In this document: positions 22,227 to 34,400 of the stretch, one piece after another | How the letters are laid out: each line of letters begins with the position of its first letter | How positions within the stretch are numbered: position 1 is the first letter of the stretch | Assembly: GCA_019022495.1 (NCBI GenBank) | Contig: JAFEKR010000005.1 | Span: 3,472,001 to 3,536,000 of the forward strand | Source: Epichloe hybrida | Lineage: Eukaryota; Ascomycota; Sordariomycetes; Hypocreales; Clavicipitaceae | Reading direction: 5' to 3' | Length of the DNA stretch: 64,000 bases | Notes under the pieces: model-generated | Database searches by the model: none | Seen by the model: the letters and a program-made list of their open reading frames with translations, nothing else | What the model was told of the DNA's origin: nothing | Position numbers and translations under genes: made by a program

Positions 22227-22913
22227 GCATGCCATGAACTTTCCTGTCGTGTCGCTCCTGAGCGTAGGATAAGTCGAGCGAGATTGGCAATATGGACTGG
22301 CAGTTGCTTGGCAAGGGGTTTCATTCCCGCATACTGTTGCAGGAGGCGGCGTTGCATACTTGGTGCAACTATACACACTCAAGGAGCAGTGGAATACTAG
22401 CTTGCATATTGCCTACTCTTGTCATTTCCTTTCGATTCTTTTTCACGGGTCAATCTCGACTTGGGATTGGGACCATTGGGTGTCTGGCGTATCAATTTCC
22501 GGTATTCAATTCATTAGTGGCTGGCATAAGCATGTGTTGCACCGAATTAGATGAGACGCCGACAAGGCATGACGATAAATTGATGAATGTTTCGAAACCA
22601 ACGAGCCGTGTCCTAATATTTGTTGCCTTGGGCGCAGAAGCTGGTGGTGGTGGTCCATGGGTGATGCCGCCCCACCACCACCACCATATATACATACCAT
22701 GCCAGTTGCCATGAATCCGTACAAAGTTTAAATCCTTGATGCATTTTCTGCAAAGAACACGGAGGCTTATTTCTCATCGTTGGAGAGAGACTCATGATGG
22801 CCTTTAATTTTTTACGATTTTAGATGTCTCAATCACCATTTCAAATTTTCGTTCCAATCCAAAGCAAGCCCTTCATTTTATTTTCACCCCACCTTTGCAC
22901 CCGAAGCTCCAGA
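22227..22913. other. Intergenic region between MFS and elp6
   Basis: No gene is seen. It holds the 3' region of the MFS gene and the elp6 promoter, with a CACCACCACCACCAT microsatellite near 22,671-22,686. Confidence 0.5.
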
Positions 22914-23888
22914 ATGACATTCGCATCAACCAAGATTCCTCCCCTCCTAGAACCATACCTTGACTTGCCGCCAGAGCATAGCCTCGTGCTCGTCACGAGC
23001 GTGCTCGGCGCGAGCGCAAACTGGCTCGTCCTGCGATGGCTGCACAGTCTTCTGAAGGGGAGGAGCAACGTTGGGGACGGGACGGACACGGCGGTGGTGC
23101 TGTGCAGTTTTCTGAGGGACGGCGCGTTTTGGAGGGAGGGCTGTGGCAAGATGGTGGGTATTTTTCTATGTGCGCCGAGGGGCAAAACCCTTGCTGACTT
23201 GAGTGAACAAAGGGGCTCGACTTGGACGCGGTGCACGAGAAGGGGAGATTCGCGTTTGTCGATGGTCTCACGGGCCTGTGCATGCCTGGCGGCGGGGAAG
23301 GCGGTGGGGATTATGTGGTTGGCGGGACGGCGGCGGGGGACGTGAGGGGTGGGTTGGAGAGAGCCGTTGCGCGTGTGTCGTCGGCGTCGGCGAAGAGGGA
23401 TGTCGTCTTGGTGCTGGACCAGATGGATGCTTGGTTGGCCGTGGGGGACGTCGGTGTCGTGGAGGTGATGAATGTGCTGGTGGGGTTGAGGGAGGTAAGG
23501 TTTTTTTTTATTTGTTTTTTTTTCCTTTGCTTCTTGGCCCGTACTTCATTCTTGATTCCTGATCTTGCGGTCGTGGTTTGGGGGGAATTTACTGACTGGA
23601 GAGTAGAAAGTTCATGCTACGGTTATGACGGTCTCGGCGAACGATGCGTTGCTGCGTGCGCAGACGACGACGCTGGAGAGGGAGCACGCGGCGTTTTCGC
23701 TGTCCCTTGCGCACGAGGCGCGGTGGGTTATGGCGCTGCGACTTTTGGATACGGGGACGGCGAGGGATGTGAGTGGTGTGGTGAGGATAACGGGGGGTGG
23801 GAAGGGGGCTGGCGGGGAGGGAGATGCCGAGTATTTGTATCATGTTTCTGGGGATGGAGGCGTGAGGGTGTTTGAGAGGGGAGCCTGA
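22914..23888 (+). CDS. elp6: Elongator complex subunit 6 (Elp6)
   Basis: Proposed exons are 22,914-23,153, 23,213-23,494 and 23,607-23,888 (introns 59 and 112 bp), encoding 267 residues, the usual length for fungal Elp6. The N-terminus PPLLEPYL-DLPPE, then LVLVTSVLGASANWLVLR, is characteristic. Exon 2 carries FVDGLTGL and a hydrophobic VVLVLDQMDAWLA strand. The C-terminus ends YLYHVSGDGGVRVFERG. Elp6 is a RecA-fold, Walker-less subunit of the hexameric Elp4-Elp5-Elp6 ring of Elongator. The complex modifies wobble uridines (mcm5/ncm5) of tRNAs, mainly in the cytoplasm. The start codon is the first ATG after a stop-free leader; an in-frame upstream ATG at 22,824 would add 30 unconserved residues and was not used. 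The gene is clearly GC-rich compared with its neighbours. Confidence 0.88.
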
Positions 23889-24772
23889 CGTTGAGGTCAT
23901 CTTTAGGTGGTGAAGGAGTTGTGTCGAGGTCGAGGGGGGGGGGGATCGAGATGAAGCTATTGGTGATGTATGCGATGGGATGGGGGGCGTTTAATGTCGA
24001 AACGGAGCTGTGCGGACTCATGTGGCAATGTTGAGAAGCTGTGATGTTTTCTTCGTTGCAGATGAAGAAGAAGAAGAAAAGAGTTCATGTGCTTCCGTGT
24101 GGTCGTGCCGTACTCTGTCATCACGGCACAACTTCAATGCCGCGATGAACATTATTACGCTTTCTGCACAATTCGAGGAGCCCAACTTCAAGAGCACACA
24201 ATCACGTACCACCAAACCAGTTCAGCATTGGCAAATCCTTTCTTTTAGCTTTGACACACTTTTCTCTCTCAAAGAGCTGAAGAACATAAAAGAATAAGGG
24301 CAGCCAGTCCAGTTCCTTGCTTCAAAACACCGTGTCCCATGCTCCATCCGAAAAGAGGTGCATTTGTTAATGCCCCTCCCCGCCGTAAATGAACAGCAAC
24401 AGCGAGGTAACAAGAGACTACCTAACCGATGCCGTCTTTTACCAAAAAAAAAAACCCATAAACGGCCCCCCTCCCCAAAAGAAAGGAGAGTACCATGAAG
24501 GTACCTCTTTTTCCCCGTACACAACCGCCCTCCGATATCGTCCTTTCTATCGCTATTCGCCTGTTGCTTTCCCTTGCAAGAAGTCCCCGTCTTCCTTTTC
24601 TTCCCCAAGTCACAGTTGGCGTCAAATTGTGAAGTGGATGCGATGTAGGGTTAAAAAAAAAAGGTCATTCTTTTATTCTCAAGTCAAAATCTTCCCTTTT
24701 GTATATAATTTTTTTGGGGGACTTGGCGAGTTCTAGTTTGTATAAACTAAGATGTCTTGGAACAAGACAGAT
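23889..24772. other. Convergent intergenic region elp6 / eL37
   Basis: It holds the 3' ends of two convergent genes. Homopolymer runs occur at 23,935-23,944 (G), 24,442-24,453 (A) and 24,652-24,661 (A). No coding signal stands out. Confidence 0.5.
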
Positions 24773-25496
24773 TTACTCGGACTTGGAGGCAGGGCCGCGG
24801 GCGCCCTTGGGAGTTCCGGTCTGGAAACCGTTTTTGAAACGGCGCGATACGTCCTTGAGGTAGCGGCAGCGGCCGGTGCCGACCGTCTTTCTTCGCTTGG
24901 CCTTCTCGCCCCAGTTGTCTGTGGAGATTGGTGTTAGCTTAGCCTTGATTTTCCAACTGGACTGAGTCGAATGTGTGACTCGACCGGAATCGGGATCATG
25001 TGGTTGTCGAGTGAAGGAAATCGGGAGAGTCAAGGTGAGAGTGCATAACGTACACTTGCGAGTCTTAGCGGAGGGGTAGCCGCAAGAAGAGCACTCGTGC
25101 TTCTGGATGTGCAGAGAGCGGCGACCTGGAATTGAGTCCCGTCAGTACCAAAGTCATAGGCCACGTTGACGTTTGTGAGCCGCCTGCCGCCTGCCATGTT
25201 GACCGAATATTTCCGTATCGAAACCCTGTCCCAGACCTCTGGGTTCATACATTTTCTGTCGTCGTCTGCCTCCTCTTTCTCGGTCCCTGGACATTTGCAC
25301 AGTGGAGTAAGCATTACTGACCGCATCGTCGGCACAAGGTGTGCGTCTTGTTGTGACGTTTACCGAAACTGGAGGTACCCTTCGCTACACGACCAGACCT
25401 GTCAGTTAAAACAACATCTTCGGGGACTAAAAACTTGCGTCTCTCTCTTCTTCCGTGCGAAGCTTGAGATTCGAATGGGAACGTTCACGTACTCAT
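24773..25496 (-). CDS. rpl37: 60S ribosomal protein eL37
   Basis: Four proposed exons on the minus strand: 25,493-25,496, 25,322-25,384, 25,054-25,125 and 24,773-24,918; the introns are 108, 196 and 135 bp. They give 94 residues, close to the usual 88-92. Exon 1 is only ATG plus one base (ATGA, then GTACGT), a micro-exon start common in fungal ribosomal protein genes. The protein starts [19 protein letters not shown]. It has the zinc-ribbon cysteines C19-x2-C22 and C34-x2-C37, then [18 protein letters not shown], and ends [12 protein letters not shown]. It is a structural protein of the large ribosomal subunit next to the exit-tunnel side. Long introns relative to exon size are typical of highly expressed ribosomal genes. 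Confidence 0.95.
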
Positions 25497-26141
25497 TTTG
25501 GCGGTGGTGGTTTGACCTGTGGTTGAATGACGATCGAGGATATTCTCGAATTGGAGGGGAGGGCTTTTTCGGGTGGAGTTGTCGACCTGCGAGAAACTGA
25601 GCGGTTGCGGTGCTAAGCCCTAATTCGCCTTGTGCGCACAATTAGAGGCATCAAGGTCACGTGATGGTACCCTTGGCTTGAATATTGCGCGTGACTGCTT
25701 TTTCCACATCCTTGGCACGCCGATAGGTGGAGCGTAGGACGCGACGTGGTGGCTGCATTCAATTGGGTGCAATTTTTTTCCTTCGAAAAGGCTTTCAACT
25801 ACAAACATGTACATATACAAAATTACATACGCTTGATATAAAAGCTCTTGTGCACAGTTCATCAATCAGGCATCTTTTCACAGTCCTTGCCAAAGCAAGC
25901 ATATACCACAGGTCCACGCGAAGTCATATCGTTCCACGATCCCAAACTCCATCCAAACGTAAATTAAGTCATTTATCTCATACACATCATAATGTATCGG
26001 CAAGAATGTTCCAAGCAGGGAAATAATAATAAACTCCCTTAATATGAATAACGACCAACATCTTGGCATGCTTGCTCTGCGTTTCCTCATTCATACGACC
26101 CAAAAAACGCCAGTAATTGTCAATAATGCATCTCTTTCTGA
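25497..26141. other. eL37 promoter and OPT 3' region
   Basis: No gene is seen. The part nearest 25,500 is the promoter and leader of eL37 (minus strand); the part nearest 26,140 is the 3' region of the OPT transporter, also minus strand. Confidence 0.5.
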
Positions 26142-28766
26142 TCAGGGGAAAACTGTAGGTCCAAACTTTTCGCCAGGAGCAAGATGTCTTGAAACTGCGT
26201 TGGCATGCCAATCGAGCGTGTTCGTCATCTCGTTGTTGCCCCACCATGAAGGGGCAGATGCGTTTGTCATGTACAGAGTGAAGAATATGACCAGTGTGCT
26301 AACGATCAGACCGCAGTCCATGGCTGCAGAGACGACGTAATTGTACTGAAGCCACCAAGCAGTGTAGCGGCGCTTGACAAAGTAGTTGAACATGATGCCA
26401 ACAACACCCCAGCAGAGAAAGATGTGAACTGTAGCGGGAGGTAGCAGGCCAGTACCACCGTAGACGACAGGTGTACACACATATCGCCAGAAAGACTTGG
26501 GCCACCGTCTAGCGAGCAGCCATGTCAGAATGGGAGTGGCAGCACCAACAAGCCAGAACCACTGGAGGTTGGCATAAGTAGCGCCGTGGCTGAAGATGCG
26601 AGCAGGGCCAATGGCTCCCCAGATGACCGAGGCGGTGTAGTAGACATGGCCGCTCGGGCAGCTGTAGTTGTCCTTTTGTCTCTCACTGCAAACATCGGGG
26701 ATCTTCGCCAGAGCCCAGTTCATCACTCCAATTTGAACAACAGCTGACCAAATAGAAGCGATCAGCTGAGTGGAGAACATGACACGGGGTGGCACCTTCA
26801 TGTAATGGCCAAGCTTGAGATCTTGAGCAAAGTACAATGCTTGTGACATGGAGATGTAGCCGTAGTTCTTGAACATCATCATGGTCATAGGTTTGCCGGG
26901 AACCATATAACCAATGATGAATTCAGTCAAGACGTTGAGACCAAGTTGAATATTAGAAATACCCTGGATGATTCCAATGGGAAGAAGCCAAATAATTGGA
27001 AGCAGCAAGCACACCACAAAGGCCCATGCGGGAAAGCCAGTCGGCCAGCCGGTAACGACTCCAAATGAGATACCAACCATGGTAATGAACAAAGCTAATA
27101 AACATGTCAATCATAATTTCGTTGGTTTTTTTTTTCCCCATCATGTCAAGCAGATGCAAGCTTACCAGCATACCACCAGTCTTCAGCGTCGCGATACTTC
27201 TTCATCAGTCGCATGTGAACGTCGTCTTCTTGATGACGAGCCATCTTGAATTGTCTCCAAATATCCTTGCCGTGATACAGTGCGACATGAACGAGGACAG
27301 CCGACATGGCAGCGAAAGACAATCCATACGCCAGCGCGAATTGAGTCGACAAGTACAGAGGGGAGTACTCCTTGTAAGCAGTTTCGTTGAGGTTAAAGTT
27401 GCTGTCCAAAATATGGGAAACGTTGTAAGTCTTGCCGGTATTGTCATACGCCTCGGATGACTGCACAGGCATGTAATCGGCGTACCAGGTGCCGCTGAAA
27501 TGAACTCCCATCGAGACAATGACGAAAAAGAATGTGATACCGCCGAGCACATTCATGATGGCGTAGAAAGGGGGAATGAGAGGAGATCCAATGAAGCCCG
27601 TGGCCACGGTCCAGTCAAAAGTGATGGGTATCAGCCCGTATCCGTGATTGTTGCCGAAGATTTTGTTGACGGCTACACTGTTGGGGGCAATCCAGCAGGC
27701 AATGGCAAAGTAGGACAAGCCCTTGAAAATCCAACCAGGGAACCAGTACCAGACAAATGCGGCACATCCAACGATGAAGAAGAGCTTATAGCGGCCAACG
27801 GTCCAGCCGTTCGTCTTGGATGGGTCTGATCTGGAATGGTCATGTAGAGTGTAAAACAAGGCGCAATTGACTAAATCGGCGGGCCAAATCATAGCTGCGG
27901 GCCAGACGAGGAAGCGGCGAGCGAGACCAGCCATACCGTACCCAGTGCAAAGTGTTGTGATGCCGAAAAGGAGTTCAAACGCGATACCAAACTCCTGCTT
28001 GTAAAATATCTTTTGGGTCAACAGCACATCGGTTGCGTAGAGGGCACCACCACCATAGGCAGCCTAACGATGGAACGTGTCAGTCATTGATCCTTCAAGT
28101 CAACTAGAGTTCTCAATACACCGCGCCAAACATCCCAAGCTTTCGCAAACAACTTACATTCGACATGGCAACAATGACAACGTGCTCCTTGAAGTTGAAT
28201 TTGCCGGGTCGCAAGTTGAACTTGATGCCGCAAACATTCAAAACCCTGTCTGGCATTACCATGTCCCATCCACGGCCGATGGGATAGGCAATCAGCTGAA
28301 CCACATAAGTTGTGATTGCAACCGTCGGGTTTCGCAAAGAAAAGAGCATGTTGACCCCAGAACCAATTGTGCAAAGTGAGAGGCCGATGACCCAGGCTCT
28401 GATGGTGTTGGCGGGTACATCAACATCATAGTTTCGTACAACAGCTCTGACCTGGCAATGAAATGTTATTAGAGACAAGAAAGTTGGGATGGAAGGTGGG
28501 GGTGAATGACCTACCTCTGGATACGGACTATTATCCTCCATGAGAGCATGCTCAATTTCGATACCTTTTTCGGCGTTGCCAGTAGCCAGAGCGGCGTCGA
28601 CATCGTTTAACTCGTCCATGGGTAAGTTGGGATCCAACTTGTGCGCCTTCTCGAAAGCGGCGAGGTGTTTGAGGTGATCAACGCCCGATGAGTTCCCCCC
28701 CAGAGGCTCGGGGATGGGCATGACTTCCTCAACCTCATGGCGCCTTCTGAAGATCGACGAAAGCAT
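26142..28766 (-). CDS. Oligopeptide transporter, OPT family
   Basis: Proposed minus-strand exons are 28,515-28,766, 28,158-28,451, 27,166-28,063 and 26,142-27,094 (introns 63, 94 and 71 bp), encoding 798 residues. After a charged cytosolic N-terminus of about 90 residues come many hydrophobic segments. The family's NPG-type signature appears as RPGKFNFKEH near residue 165, and the second signature KIPPR appears as KVPPR near residue 580. The C-terminus ends GEKFGPTVFP. OPT proteins import tetra-/pentapeptides, glutathione or metal chelates with protons across the plasma membrane; which of these is not readable here. The first intron is exactly 63 bp and free of in-frame stops, so its retention would insert 21 residues without breaking the protein. 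Confidence 0.92.
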
Positions 28767-30578
28767 TCTGGGAATTTTTGTAGTTCGCTCCAGATCAAGA
28801 GACAGCTACCAAGCTGGTTTGTCTCCAATTAAATGACCGTTCGTCAATTGTGGTTGAGTGTCTTGACGGTTGTGACCAACTTTGTTGAAGACGTCTGTCT
28901 TTCGCCTACTCTGTCGCCGAACTCATTCGTCTCTTAGCCGCCGTCTATCCACCAGTCGCCAGTTGGTCACAGTGAGACACGGTCCAAGAAAAGCGACCGT
29001 CTGGTCTTTTCGTGGTGGTAGACTCGACGGAAATGTCAGGCTCAAACATTCAGACTCATCTGCGGAGAGGGGTGGATAAGACGGGGAGACAGGATGTATT
29101 GGATATGCTTAGTGTCGTGCTAAGCGGAGATAGTGGACTCGTGCGCGGGGGGTCAGGAGAACGAGGACGGACGAGAAGAATGGGAAAGGAAAATAGCTCT
29201 GCCAACTTGGTTCTTTTGTTCTGGCCGGATGTGCCAAAACGGGGAGATGCTGGATGGCGAGGGGTGCAACTCAACAAGTTCTCTCTCCGCATTACGCCGG
29301 TCCTCGCTCTCTCTCGCTCATGGCATGCTATCCTACACAGTCCTACACAGTGCATGTTCGCACAAGCGGTACCCCGGGCTTCTCAAGGTAGGCAACGTTA
29401 TCCTCGGAGGCATGAATGATTTTCGTCCTCTTAGGAGAAAAAATATCACTGCATCATAGAATTTAGAGTTGCACATGGGCAGTTCTCTGCAGTTCTCTGC
29501 GTCCCAACCCGAGCAATCCACCAAGGCACGAAACAGCCGACAATTCCTACCAGACACCAGACACTGCCGGCCAGGACGCAAAGCGCACTGTACGGGTCAC
29601 ACCAGACGGAAGCTATTTATTAGTCAGTCCTGCACGTCTCGCACACTGCTTGGATGGTCCAGGACTCAACCACAACCACCTTCCCAAAAGAGCGTAGTCT
29701 TGGCTCCTACCTCAAATGAATCCCTGCTCCAAGAAGGCTGACGGACCCGTCTGATCTGACAGCCTCTTCTCAAACAACGCAGCTCGACTCCTTTTGCCTC
29801 CGGGGCCTCTATTCAAGTGCGGCTGATTCGTACTTGAGGGCGGAACCAGGAGCATATTTACAGCAGCGTGGTGAGAAAATTTCCTCGAATAAAACACCAC
29901 AGGGGTGCAAGTCTTGGATCTGCTTCGAAATTTCTACAGTACGAAGTGAACGAAAAACCCGACCGACAACTTGGCCGATAATCCTATCGTTCTCTCAAGA
30001 AATGGCCGGGCCCTCGACTCCAAGAATAGAAGAATCGTCTTTCGAATTCTCATTGCTGTCCACTTCAACTATAAGATTGTGTTCGGCTTACATCGGTTGG
30101 CCCACCGATATCAATGTGGGAGCAGTTTCAGAATGGCTAAACCGAAAGCGTCGGCAATCTCTGCCTCCCACATCATCCCCTGTTGTACGGTCGTACGGTG
30201 GCGACTATAAAGCATTGATAACACGTATCAGAGCGCAATCCATCTTTCAAACAAGATATCAAACAGAACACAGTGGGATTTATCCTTGACATTGAATCCG
30301 TGGTGGCTCGATGGATTGCCTTTTGCTTCGTACTGTTCTTTGCGCTCCGTCACCAACCAATTGCGTTTCCGATGTCCCTACGCTGCTTAGTCTGGGAACT
30401 TTTGTCGCTGCGACTTGTTTCATACCTAACGCTTTCCTTGGCCACATCACATGGCGGGGAGCTGTGTCAAGCTCTTGATGATTACGCCTAAGTGGTGATA
30501 TGCAGCCCGACCGTTATTGATGTCATACGGTACAAAGTTTATTAAACATTACCTCACCCGACCCTGGCCCTTACTCGG
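28767..30578. other. Intergenic region upstream of the OPT gene
   Basis: About 1.8 kb without a convincing gene. Several open frames of 80-150 codons exist on both strands but none has a recognisable domain or consistent coding character. An imperfect direct repeat (CTACACAG-TCCTACACAG) lies near 29,333-29,350. Confidence 0.45.
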
Positions 30579-31263
30579 CTATCGGTTGGTGGCCGGACCA
30601 AGTGACGCATTCGAGAACGTCGGTTGCCCTTGCGTAAGCTGTTCCCACTCTGCCGTTTCCTTGACACTATTCGCATAAACCCGGACTCTATCTGGAATTA
30701 GATCAAGTCTTTCCAGATCCATCATTCTGGCAACCAACACGGCCGCATGGGCATCCAAAATCGTGGGCTGGTTGCCAAAGATCCACGCTTCGCTGTTGCC
30801 ACGATGCTCTTCTAAAAGAAGGGCAAGGTGTTGCATGAGGTCGCGAGTTTGATTTTCTACCTGTGCCATGTTGTCTGGCTCAAGGGCTCGACTATACTGT
30901 GAATCATGGCTATGAGCGTCATATGTTAGTGTCAGTCCCTACGTGGAATGCCCATGCACAATTGTAATATCCAGTAGCATCAACTCACAACGTGCTCTTT
31001 ATTTCGAGAGCCCGTCGATGACCCTCGGACAATGACGGATTCTCTAAAAGGGCAGCAGCCTGGTTGGGGATCCCGTTTCTCATCACATCCCGAGTGGTTG
31101 AGAAGGCAATAGCATGGATTTCATACAGCTCGTCAAGCAGCTCGCCAATGGCCTGGCGGTGCTTCCCGGGCACAAGTCTCGGCTGCTGTCGACAAAGCCA
31201 TCTGGAGATTTTATGGCTATCATCTATGGGCGCGACAAGCGTTGGGGATGTAAGGACGGGCAC
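30579..31263 (-). CDS. Glutathione S-transferase-like protein, 5' end missing
   Basis: Two minus-strand exons join well: 30,989-31,263 and 30,579-30,909, with an intron of 79 bp. The joined part reads VPVLTSPTLVAPIDDSHKIS, then RWLCRQQPRLVP, GIPNQAAALLE, HRRALEIKSTFHD and YSRALEPDN. It then gives WIFGNQPTILDAHAAVLVARMMD, written here in two parts (WIFGNQPTILDAH; AAVLVARMMD). This is the end of the thioredoxin fold (VPVL, with the conserved cis-Pro) plus the all-helical C-terminal domain of fungal GST-like proteins. The exon begins at an AG acceptor (GTGTAG, then GTGCCC) rather than at an ATG. I found no exon for the first 50 or so residues (the glutathione-binding strand-helix) in the 700 bases upstream. 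Either a distant exon was missed or the gene is truncated. The remaining frame is undamaged. Confidence 0.65.
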
Positions 31264-34200
31264 CTACACGAAAAGCAAAGTAAATTAGCACAGGTGACAA
31301 GGCATTTTTTACATCTTATTCCTGAGAGGTCATTATGCTCCAAGAGGCCGACAAGACGCTTTATACTCAAACGCCGAAAGAGAAGAAGAAGAACCCAACC
31401 CCCCCCAACCGCCTCGTGATTCAGAAACCAGTGCCCCTTCCCGGTTCTTTCTATCTGTTTTTGGTTTTTGGTTTTATGTTCCTATGCCATTTGATGAGAT
31501 ATCTCCTAGTGTCAAACCTACCTGTCCTTTCTGACTTATCTCAGTTAGATAGGGCTCCGACAGATAAGAACATGGCCCGGCAATGACGTTGCGCGTGGTA
31601 GAGCAGGTGTCGCGCGATAACTTGCCAAGATCGTACTCTCTCAGTCGATGTTAAGGCTGGGTGGGAGAAGGGGGAGCCTCCAGAACATGGACAGATTGGG
31701 CTGAATTATGGGCTTTTCTGTAAAAGCCTGGAAGGCAGCTTTTTGTGTAGGCTGGCTACTCAAGAGACTCTCGTGACCCAATGACACTGGACGTTGATCA
31801 CGATGGCGCGTGCTGGAGGAACGAAGTCGGGGCTACCCGTTACATCGCGGCGGCTTCGCCGTAAAGCAAAGAAAAAGCTACACATTCTGACAAAGCGATT
31901 CACAAAAACGGATACCAGGTTTGCCAACGCCGCTGCAGAGCACTGGACTCAATAACGTCAACTAACAGTAGTGGAAGGGGTTTAGACGGGCAGCGGGCAC
32001 GCGGGTTCAGTTTTAGTCTCAAACTTAGACCTGCTGCGCCTCGCCGCCGCCGCCCCCGTATTAACATACCCTGAGTGACACACCAGATATAACACCAAGT
32101 AAGATATTGGGGACTGAACCTCGTCGGGGCGATAGACGCTGCCCCTGATACTAAGATATAGAAGATGCTTCCGTGGTACTCCGTACACGAACAGGATACT
32201 CCAAAAAAAAAAAGAAAAAAAAAAAACCCACCTTCTAGCCCAGTATATATCATGTATTGACTATAAGAAACCTCTCCAGGCAGCTCCTAGCCCCCATCTC
32301 CTCCGCATGGACTGTACATGTATGTTCAAGGTCCCGATCTTATGTGGGGCGCAAAAAAAGGGGGAGGAGGATTTCACCTAAAACAAACAATTACATGTAA
32401 ACAAAGCAAAGCGCCTCAAGGTAGCACGGCATCCAAAAGTTCGAGTTCTGCCGCTCACGTCGCACTTTGCATCACCACCGTGATCCTCGTATCATATTAT
32501 GGTCAAGCATAATACTTGGGGTTGTGCAGATGTAATTCGTACCGAGCACTCCGTACACGAGCCACCTTTCCACGTCGGATATTTTCCCATGGGATAAAGA
32601 CGAGCATTTCACGTCACACACGTTTGCGCAGGAATAAAAGGAAAGCGCAAAAGAAAGCATTTCTCTGGCCATCATCACCGCATCCGCATCCGCATCCCCC
32701 ATTTCCGTACACGGCAATCTTTGCACCTCGGACAGATCGCGGTACCACAAATGCCCGCCTTGAGCCCCCCCCCTCCATGTGCATGGCATCACACGAGGCG
32801 AGGCTGTTTTACGTGCCTGTCCATTTCAGCGACATTTTTCACTCTCCATTTATTACTCCGTGCACCACCGGCTCTTTAAGCAGATGGCTCTTAGTACTTT
32901 CTTTCTTGTGCGTGGCACCTCAATGTCTTAGCGGCGAATCCCAATTCGACATGGCGCTGAATGAAATGAACAATTACACACGGGATCCCAAGACATTCGG
33001 CACTGATGATGGGCGCGGGGAGCGTTGTTCTCAGCCTCTACGGATTGCGCCCGAATTTTTCACAACCTGTCGTAATACCACTTCAGTACTGTGAGTAGAG
33101 CAAAAAAAAAAAAGGGGGGGGGGGGGGAAAGGAGGGGACGGAGGCGAGAAAGCCACTGAAGGGGAACGGAGAAAATGAAATGAAATTGAAAACGCCCGTG
33201 ATGCAAGTTGGCTTGACGCACGTTGGGCGCATTATCGAAAAAGCCACCAATTTACATGATTTGCACGACGAGGCGTCAACAGCCCAGCCCTATCCTTCTC
33301 CGTCGGGCATTCACGGGGTATCTTGTTCACACACCCCCCCACCCCCCCCTCAAAATGGACCGATCTTCGATGCATTTCTGCAAGAAAAGCTTTTTGAGGA
33401 AATGGCCGTGCTGATGATGGCCCTCCTGTTCCTACCTTGGCCTTGGACTTTACTGCCAAAGGGCATGATGGGATGGCACTAATAATAGCACACTGCATAG
33501 GTCGTTGAAGAATTCCGATATTGGTAAAGCGGACGAAAGAGGGGGGGGGTTGTTCCTGTTGAGGATATTCACAGCCTCACATCGTAGCCTCAGATATCAG
33601 GCATCACTCTTGTCATCCCCTCTTCGTTTGATGATGCAGCTTCCCGCATCGCGTTTGATATCGCGGTTCATCGCAGGCTTCGTTTGAAGACCTAGATTCA
33701 TCACTCATAGATTTGAAGCTTATAAGCTTCCCTTTTCTCTTCTAGATTCCGAATTCCTAGATAGCAATTCTAGATCATCTTCTCTTCTGATCACTCTTTG
33801 CCTCCGTCTGCATCATTCCACAGTTCCCTACTATTCCACCATCATGTCACGCGAATGATAGCCGGTCCTGTACCGACGTAGAAAGCGTTGGAATTATCCT
33901 GTCGTCGAGATTCTTCCCGTCCCATCGAACCTGAGGCAACAAGGGGGGGGGGGTCATCGTTCGTGCAATGACCTAGCAGCAAAGGACGAAAAACGAGCCC
34001 AGGCAGGTTTCCTCCATCATCCAAAGGGGCATGCGTGCAAGTGGCGCCTCCCCTGCTCATCAAACTAAAGGGACAAAAAACAAAAAGCGGCAAAAGGCGA
34101 CGACAGAAATTTTTGGGTGCCCAATGAGAAATGGGGAATCGGAAACCGGCGAGGCGCGAGCTAATACAACTTCGTCAGCCGTCGCCTCACCCACCTCGCC

Positions 34201-34400
34201 GGACCGGCTCCGATCCCGATGCCACGACGAAGCTTCCATGCCACACCGGTGCCGAGCGCAGTTGAGAATTACGGGACGCGAGAGTTTGGGGAAGAAGTCG
34301 AAGGGGGAGTCAGTCAGTGACTGCGGTTCGGTGCGGATTACGCGTTTGAGCCACAATTGACGCGCGGCCAGGGTGAGGGTGAGAAGAAAAGAGGAACGGC
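31264..34400. other. Gene-poor stretch, part 1
   Basis: No gene is supported. There are poly-A/poly-G runs near 32,205-32,226, 33,102-33,128, 33,541-33,549 and 33,943-33,952. Two 13-bp identical words ACTCCGTACACGA lie at 32,178-32,190 and 32,548-32,560. A pyrimidine-rich, leader-like stretch at 33,700-33,843 leads into an ATG followed by only three codons. The 192-codon frame at 32,516-33,094 is low-complexity and has no recognisable domain, so it is not called. Confidence 0.5.

Noticed and set aside
32516..33094. 192-codon plus-strand frame
   Set aside because: Low-complexity His/Pro runs, no domain, in a spacer rich in simple repeats; no splice or family support.
33700..33860. Pyrimidine-rich leader plus ATG in good context (gene start?)
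   Set aside because: The frame closes after four codons and no plausible exon was found downstream.
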